Shown here: positions 13,906 to 17,164 of the stretch, piece by piece
Numbering within the stretch: position 1 is the first letter of the stretch
How the letters are laid out: each line of letters starts with the position of its first letter
DNA from: Lachnospiraceae bacterium UBA6452
GTDB lineage: Bacteria > Bacillota > Clostridia > Lachnospirales > Lachnospiraceae
Length of the DNA stretch: 17,164 nucleotides
Direction: 5' to 3'
NCBI GenBank assembly: GCA_002441865.1
Contig: DJNY01000208.1
Location: forward strand, 1-17,164
Program-made: the position numbers and the translations under genes
Notes under the pieces: model-generated
Databases searched by the model: none
Told to the model about the DNA's origin: nothing
The model's input: only the letters and a program-made list of their open reading frames with translations

Positions 13906-14778
13906 ATGGAGCAAATCACAAAAAAGGCATATGCCAAGATCAATCTGGTGCTGGATGTCACGGGCAGACTGCCAAACGGATATCATGAGGTCAGTATGGT
14001 CATGCAGAACGTTGGCATACATGACACGCTGACATTTACAAAAAGAGAGGATGATCAGATCGTCCTGACGACAAATGACGGACAGCTTCCGTCAGGGGAA
14101 GACAACCTTATATATAAGGCAGTTCTGCTGCTGAGAGAGCTGACAGGAAATAAAGACGGCGTGACGATTCATTTGGAAAAGAGGATCCCTGTGGCAGCAG
14201 GCATGGCAGGCGGCAGTACAGATGCTGCAGCCACACTCCTGGGCGTCAATGAGCTTCTGGGACTGGGGCTTCAAAAGGAGCAACTGCAAAAGGAAAGTGT
14301 CAGGATCGGTGCAGATGTTCCGTATTGTGTACTTGGAAAAACCGCCCATGCACAGGGCATCGGAGAAAAACTGACGGAGATCGCATCTCCGCCGCAGGCA
14401 TATCTGGTTGTGGCAAAGCCGGACATCAATGTGTCAACCCCTGTTGTATATCGGGCACTTGACAATCTTCCTTCTTATCCGCATCCGGATGTGGAGGGCA
14501 TGATACAGGCACTGGAGCAGAAGGATTTAAATGCCCTCTGTGAAAGGCTCGGCAATGTGCTGGAGCTTGTGACGGCAAAGGAATATCCGGTGATCGGGCA
14601 GATCGAGGATATCCTGCTGGAAGAGGGAGCACGGGCAGCACTGATGAGTGGAAGCGGGCCAAGCGTATTTGGTATTTTTGATACAAAGGAGCAGGCACAG
14701 ACTGCCTGCAAAGCACTGGAAAAAGCAGCACTTGCGAAACAGCTTTTTGTGACGACATTTGAAAATGGAGAAGGTTAA
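13906..14778 (+). CDS. ispE: 4-diphosphocytidyl-2-C-methyl-D-erythritol kinase
   Basis: IspE phosphorylates CDP-methylerythritol in the MEP pathway that makes isoprenoid precursors, in the cytoplasm. The protein has 290 residues, the family norm. GHMP-kinase features are the N-terminal AYAKINLVLDV (8-18, catalytic Lys11), NGYHEV (24-29), the glycine-rich ATP loop IPVAAGMAGGSTDAAA (94-109), GADVPY (135-140, catalytic Asp137) and the C-terminal MSGSGPSVFG (247-256). The SD is GCGAGG (13890-13895), 10 nt before the ATG. The stop overlaps the GntR-family gene by one base (TAATG), so the two are translated from one message. Confidence 0.96.
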   Translation: MEQITKKAYAKINLVLDVTGRLPNGYHEVSMVMQNVGIHDTLTFTKREDDQIVLTTNDGQLPSGEDNLIYKAVLLLRELTGNKDGVTIHLEKRIPVAAGMAGGSTDAAATLLGVNELLGLGLQKEQLQKESVRIGADVPYCVLGKTAHAQGIGEKLTEIASPPQAYLVVAKPDINVSTPVVYRALDNLPSYPHPDVEGMIQALEQKDLNALCERLGNVLELVTAKEYPVIGQIEDILLEEGARAALMSGSGPSVFGIFDTKEQAQTACKALEKAALAKQLFVTTFENGEG

Positions 14779-15452
14779 TGAAGGATTTCATGCAGGAAAA
14801 CATGGACGAATTTTTACCACTGAGAGAAGTGGTGTTTAAAACGCTCAGACAGAGCATTCTGACGGGAGAGTTGAAGCCGGGTGAACGGCTGATGGAGATC
14901 CATCTGGCTGAAAAGCTCGGTGTCAGTCGTACACCGATCCGGGAAGCAATCCGTAAGCTGGAGCTGGAGGGACTTGTGACAATGATCCCGCGCCGCGGGG
15001 CAGAAGTCGCAAAGATTTCGGAAAAAAACCTGAAGGATGTGCTGGAAGTGCGCACCTGCCTGGATTCGCTTGCTGTAAGGCTTGCCTGCCAGCGGATCAC
15101 GGATGAGCAGATCGCTGATCTGAAAAAGGCATGTGATGATTTTGTACTGGCAACAAAGACCGGAGAAGCAACGGCGATCACCAGGGCGGATGTCAAATTG
15201 CATGATGTGATCGTGCGGGCGACGGGAAATGAACGTCTGCAACAGATGATCAATACGCTGTCAGAGCAGATGTACCGTTACCGGTTTGAATATATCAAAG
15301 ACAGTGCATACCATGCATTGCTGATCGAGGAACACAGGCGGATCTATGAGAGCATTGCAGCGCGGGATGAGGAGCGTGCAGTGGCTGAGATCACGCAGCA
15401 TATTGAAAATCAGCTGTATACAATCCGAAAACATTTGCATTTTACGGAATAA
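14778..15452 (+). CDS. GntR-family transcriptional regulator, FadR/FCD type
   Basis: The product has 224 residues. Residues about 14-76 are a GntR winged helix: LREVVFKTLRQSILTGELKP, then the recognition part LAEKLGVSRTPIREAIRKLE (43-62) and the wing LVTMIPRRGAEV. Residues about 82-220 are an all-helical FCD ligand domain. His142 (LHDVIVRATGN), His186 (EEHRRIYESI) and His208 (TQHIENQL) fall at the places of the FCD metal-binding histidines, so a metal-bound carboxylate ligand is likely; the ligand and targets cannot be told. The ATG shares a base with the ispE stop, and the SD GGAG (14767-14770) is inside ispE. Being cotranscribed with an isoprenoid gene does not by itself show that it regulates that pathway. 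Confidence 0.92.
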   Translation: MKDFMQENMDEFLPLREVVFKTLRQSILTGELKPGERLMEIHLAEKLGVSRTPIREAIRKLELEGLVTMIPRRGAEVAKISEKNLKDVLEVRTCLDSLAVRLACQRITDEQIADLKKACDDFVLATKTGEATAITRADVKLHDVIVRATGNERLQQMINTLSEQMYRYRFEYIKDSAYHALLIEEHRRIYESIAARDEERAVAEITQHIENQLYTIRKHLHFTE

Positions 15453-15472
15453 AGTGGTAAAAATCTGTTGAT

Positions 15473-15491
15473 ACTCCCAGAAGAAGGGAGT
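15473..15491 (+). promoter_or_regulatory. Short inverted repeat over the SD of the small membrane protein gene
   Basis: ACTCCC (15473-15478) pairs with GGGAGT (15486-15491) around a 7-nt loop. The right arm holds GGGAG, the SD of the gene at 15499. Six base pairs can arise by chance; no T-run follows, so it is not a terminator. Confidence 0.28.
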
Positions 15492-15498
15492 GGATAAC

Positions 15499-15756
15499 AT
15501 GAAAAAAACATGGATGGAAGCGATGCTGTATGGAATGCTTTCGATGCTGTTCGGGCTGGCGTTCTTTTTCAGTCTTTTATACGAGGACGACAGTCTGGTG
15601 ACAGGCAGATGCTACAGGATCGATCCTGCATATGTGCGGGAAACAACTTATACAGTGGAAATGTTGGAACAGATGGATCTTGACACGCTTCATACGGTCT
15701 TCCCGGAAGAGAAGATCAGATATGGATTTTATTTTGGTGGAAAGAAGAGAAGATAG
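15499..15756 (+). CDS. Small single-pass membrane protein of unknown function
   Basis: I do not recognise this protein. I chose ATG 15499, 8 nt after AAGGGAG (15484-15490); GTG 15490 lies within the SD. The product has 85 residues. Residues about 9-28 (MLYGMLSMLFGLAFFFSLLY) form one membrane segment; an acidic stretch (EDD) follows, then a soluble part of about 57 residues with a strand-like YTVEMLEQMDLDTLHTVF and a basic end GGKKRR. By the positive-inside rule the short N-terminal KK points to the cytoplasm and the tail outward, although the basic C-terminus weakens this. The next gene begins directly after its stop (TAGATG), so the two are an operon. A weak extended promoter (TTGCAT at 15435, TGG-TAAAAA at 15455-15463) may serve it. 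It is plausibly real because of the SD and tight spacing. Confidence 0.7.
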   Translation: MKKTWMEAMLYGMLSMLFGLAFFFSLLYEDDSLVTGRCYRIDPAYVRETTYTVEMLEQMDLDTLHTVFPEEKIRYGFYFGGKKRR

Positions 15757-16200
15757 ATGACGAAAGATGTTTTGATCTCTGTTTCGGGACTCCAGATGGG
15801 GGAAGAAAAACCGGAGCAGGTCGAAGTGATCAGTAAGGGAAATTTTTATCAGAAGAACGGCTATTCTTACGTGTTTTATGATGAAGTGATCGAAGGATTT
15901 GACCAAAAAGTCAGAAATATGATCAAATTTAAAGACGGAGCACTTCATGTACAGAAAAAAGGTGTTGTCAATGTCAAAATGGCATTTGAGGAAGAAAAGA
16001 AAAACAATACCTGCTATACGACGCCTTACGGCGATATTATGATCGGGATCGATACGGACAGTGTGGAGATCTCGGAAGAGGAAAATCACATCAGTCTGGA
16101 TGTTGCATACCGGCTGGAGGCAAATTATGAGCATCTTGCCGACTGCCGGATCAAAATGGATATCCGGTCAAAAGAGAGCGGAATGCCTTTAATGTCATGA
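15757..16200 (+). CDS. DUF1934 (YwiB-like) beta-barrel protein
   Basis: The product has 147 residues and fits the DUF1934 family, small calycin-like beta barrels of unknown role typified by B. subtilis YwiB. The pattern is seen as ISVSGLQMGEEKPEQVEVIS (7-26), GNFYQKNGYSYVFYDEVIEG (28-47), KGVVNVKMAFEEEKKNNTCY, then TPYGDIMIGIDTD and SLDVAYRLEANYEHLADCRI. These strands and the central 'Y-T-P-Y-G' turn are the family marks. The ATG directly follows the stop of the small membrane protein gene; the SD is only a purine-rich AAGAAGAGAAG inside that gene. In Bacillus ywiB is near argS; here the neighbours are a membrane protein and fruK, so context does not settle the function. Confidence 0.85.
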   Translation: MTKDVLISVSGLQMGEEKPEQVEVISKGNFYQKNGYSYVFYDEVIEGFDQKVRNMIKFKDGALHVQKKGVVNVKMAFEEEKKNNTCYTTPYGDIMIGIDTDSVEISEEENHISLDVAYRLEANYEHLADCRIKMDIRSKESGMPLMS

Positions 16201-16223
16201 ATCGGCAGATTCATGATGCAGCC

Positions 16224-16257
16224 TCGCCCCATCACCGAAGGTGATTTTTATGGGCGA
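16224..16257 (+). terminator. Possible terminator or operator hairpin before fruK
   Basis: ATCACC (16231-16236) and GGTGAT (16240-16245) form a 6-bp stem with a GAA loop, followed by TTTT (16246-16249). TCGCCC (16224-16229) and GGGCGA (16252-16257) can close an outer stem around it. It could end the DUF1934 message or act as an operator or leader structure for fruK. A second perfect 9-bp repeat lies just upstream at 16195-16216. Confidence 0.4.
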
Positions 16258-16281
16258 TGGTTCTAATGATGGAGGAATAAA

Positions 16282-17164
16282 ATGATCTATACGGTGACGA
16301 TGAATCCCTCGTTAGATTATCTGCTTTCTCTGCCAACGCTGCAGATAGGAGAGACAAACCGTTCTGTAACAGAACGGCTTGTGGCAGGCGGAAAAGGGAT
16401 CAATGTATCGAAGATGTTACATAATCTGGGAACGGAAAGTATTATTCTGGGCTTTGCAGGCGGTTTTACGGGAGAAGAACTGTGCAGACAACTGGATGCT
16501 GCGGGACTTGGGCGGGAACTGATCTTTTTACAAAATGGTAATACAAGGATTAATGTCAAGCTTTCTGCCGGGCAGGAAACAGAGGTCAATGCAAAAGGCC
16601 CGCAGGCGGAGACAGAGGCCGTGCAGGCTTTTTACCGGAGACTGGAAGCTCTTTCGGCAGAAGATTATGTGGTTTTGTCGGGCAGTTTATTGCCGGGCAT
16701 GCCACAGGACAGTTACAGACAGTTCATGCAGCACCTGCAGGGCAGAAGTGTGCATTTTGTAGTGGATGCAACGGGAGAGACGCTCAAAGAGGCACTCCCT
16801 TTGCATCCGTTTCTGATAAAACCCAATCAGAGAGAACTGGAAGAGATTTTCAAAACGGAAATAACGCAGCGCAGCCAGGTGGCAGAGCTTGCGAAGAAGC
16901 TGCAGGAAATGGGTGCGGAAAATGTGCTCGTATCACTTGCGGGAGAAGGTGCTGTCTGCGCAGCGGCGGATGGCAGGATTTTTGACAGCAGACCGCCCTG
17001 GGGAAAGGTAGTGAATTCCGTAGGCGCGGGAGATTCCATGGTGGCAGGATTTTTACATGGCTATCTGCAGACGGGAGATTATAAAAAGGCGTTTCTGGAA
17101 GGATTGTGTGCTGGCAGCGCCAGTGCATTTTCGGAAGGTTTTGGAACAAAGGAGCAGGTAGAGG
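16282..17164 (+). CDS. fruK: 1-phosphofructokinase (3' end outside the window)
   Basis: The frame is open from ATG 16282 to the right edge, giving 294 residues; the family is about 300-310 long, so only some ten residues are missing. The enzyme turns fructose 1-phosphate, made by the fructose phosphotransferase system, into fructose 1,6-bisphosphate in the cytoplasm. PfkB motifs are MIYTVTMNPSLDY (1-13), AGGKGINVS (35-43), LSGSLLPG (132-139), IKPNQRELEE (179-188) and the catalytic GAGDSMVAGF (248-257, Asp251). The SD GGAGG is at 16271-16275. A tagatose-6-phosphate kinase of the same family is the main alternative, but the N-terminal pattern favours FruK. The fructose permease gene, often downstream, is not in view, and no fruR-type regulator precedes it. 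Confidence 0.92.
   Translation, partial: MIYTVTMNPSLDYLLSLPTLQIGETNRSVTERLVAGGKGINVSKMLHNLGTESIILGFAGGFTGEELCRQLDAAGLGRELIFLQNGNTRINVKLSAGQETEVNAKGPQAETEAVQAFYRRLEALSAEDYVVLSGSLLPGMPQDSYRQFMQHLQGRSVHFVVDATGETLKEALPLHPFLIKPNQRELEEIFKTEITQRSQVAELAKKLQEMGAENVLVSLAGEGAVCAAADGRIFDSRPPWGKVVNSVGAGDSMVAGFLHGYLQTGDYKKAFLEGLCAGSASAFSEGFGTKEQVE

Noticed and set aside
14426..15253. 275-residue open frame on the minus strand opposite ispE and the GntR gene
   Set aside because: Rich in Ser, Cys and Pro, with no recognisable domain, and fully antisense to two certain genes; it is a codon-bias shadow.
1..17164. tRNA, rRNA, CRISPR array, insertion sequence, toxin-antitoxin pair or prophage genes
   Set aside because: None seen on either strand; gene order and composition look like a stable chromosomal core region.

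Overview
The window looks like chromosomal DNA from a spore-forming, anaerobic Firmicute of the class Clostridia, most likely a member of the Lachnospiraceae. I infer this from the SpoIID/SpoIIQ pair, the SipL-like DUF3794-LysM spore-coat protein (SipL is a clostridial rather than a Bacillus protein), class 1B dihydroorotate dehydrogenase with its PyrK partner, purine-rich Shine-Dalgarno (SD) sites, the codon use and the moderate GC content. The taxonomic call rests on gene content only; no database was consulted.

Layout. Positions 1-318 hold the 3' end of an EF-hand-type calcium-binding protein, closed by a hairpin (362-399). Next come two engulfment genes, spoIID (467-1393) and a spoIIQ-like LytM gene (1465-2385), each behind a candidate sporulation-sigma promoter. 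From a sigma-A-type promoter at 2410 runs a cell-wall operon: a lipoprotein with a GH9-like fold (2471-3772), ddl (3769-4791) and murF (4825-6177). murF converges on the acyltransferase gene plsC (6908-6174, minus strand); the genes overlap by 4 bp and a terminator hairpin lies inside the overlap. A divergent promoter region (6909-7078) separates plsC from an EamA-type transporter (7079-8002). A GNAT acetyltransferase (8070-8561) and a PrcB-domain lipoprotein (8624-9028) follow.

The pyrimidine block pyrC-pyrK-pyrD (9106-12085) is tightly coupled, with a promoter buried in the 3' end of the lipoprotein gene. After it comes sipL (12156-13706), whose 5' region combines a terminator-like inverted repeat, an SD-masking arm and a sigma-E-like -10 element. 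A clear terminator ends sipL. A 70-nt imperfect palindrome with an extended -10 element precedes ispE (13906-14778), which overlaps a GntR/FCD regulator (14778-15452) by one base. Then come a small unknown membrane protein (15499-15756), a DUF1934 protein (15757-16200), two small hairpins, and a 1-phosphofructokinase gene (fruK) that runs off the right edge.

Themes. Most genes are conserved housekeeping or sporulation genes and I see no mobile element, CRISPR array or tRNA/rRNA. No gap between genes exceeds 300 bases. The points most worth a second look are: the sipL leader, where one inverted repeat may both stop pyr read-through and hide the sipL ribosome site while a sporulation promoter starts past the masking arm; the loss of expected catalytic residues in both SpoIID and SpoIIQ; the degenerate GH9-like lipoprotein tied to ddl-murF; the palindrome before ispE; and the terminator built into the overlapping murF/plsC 3' ends.
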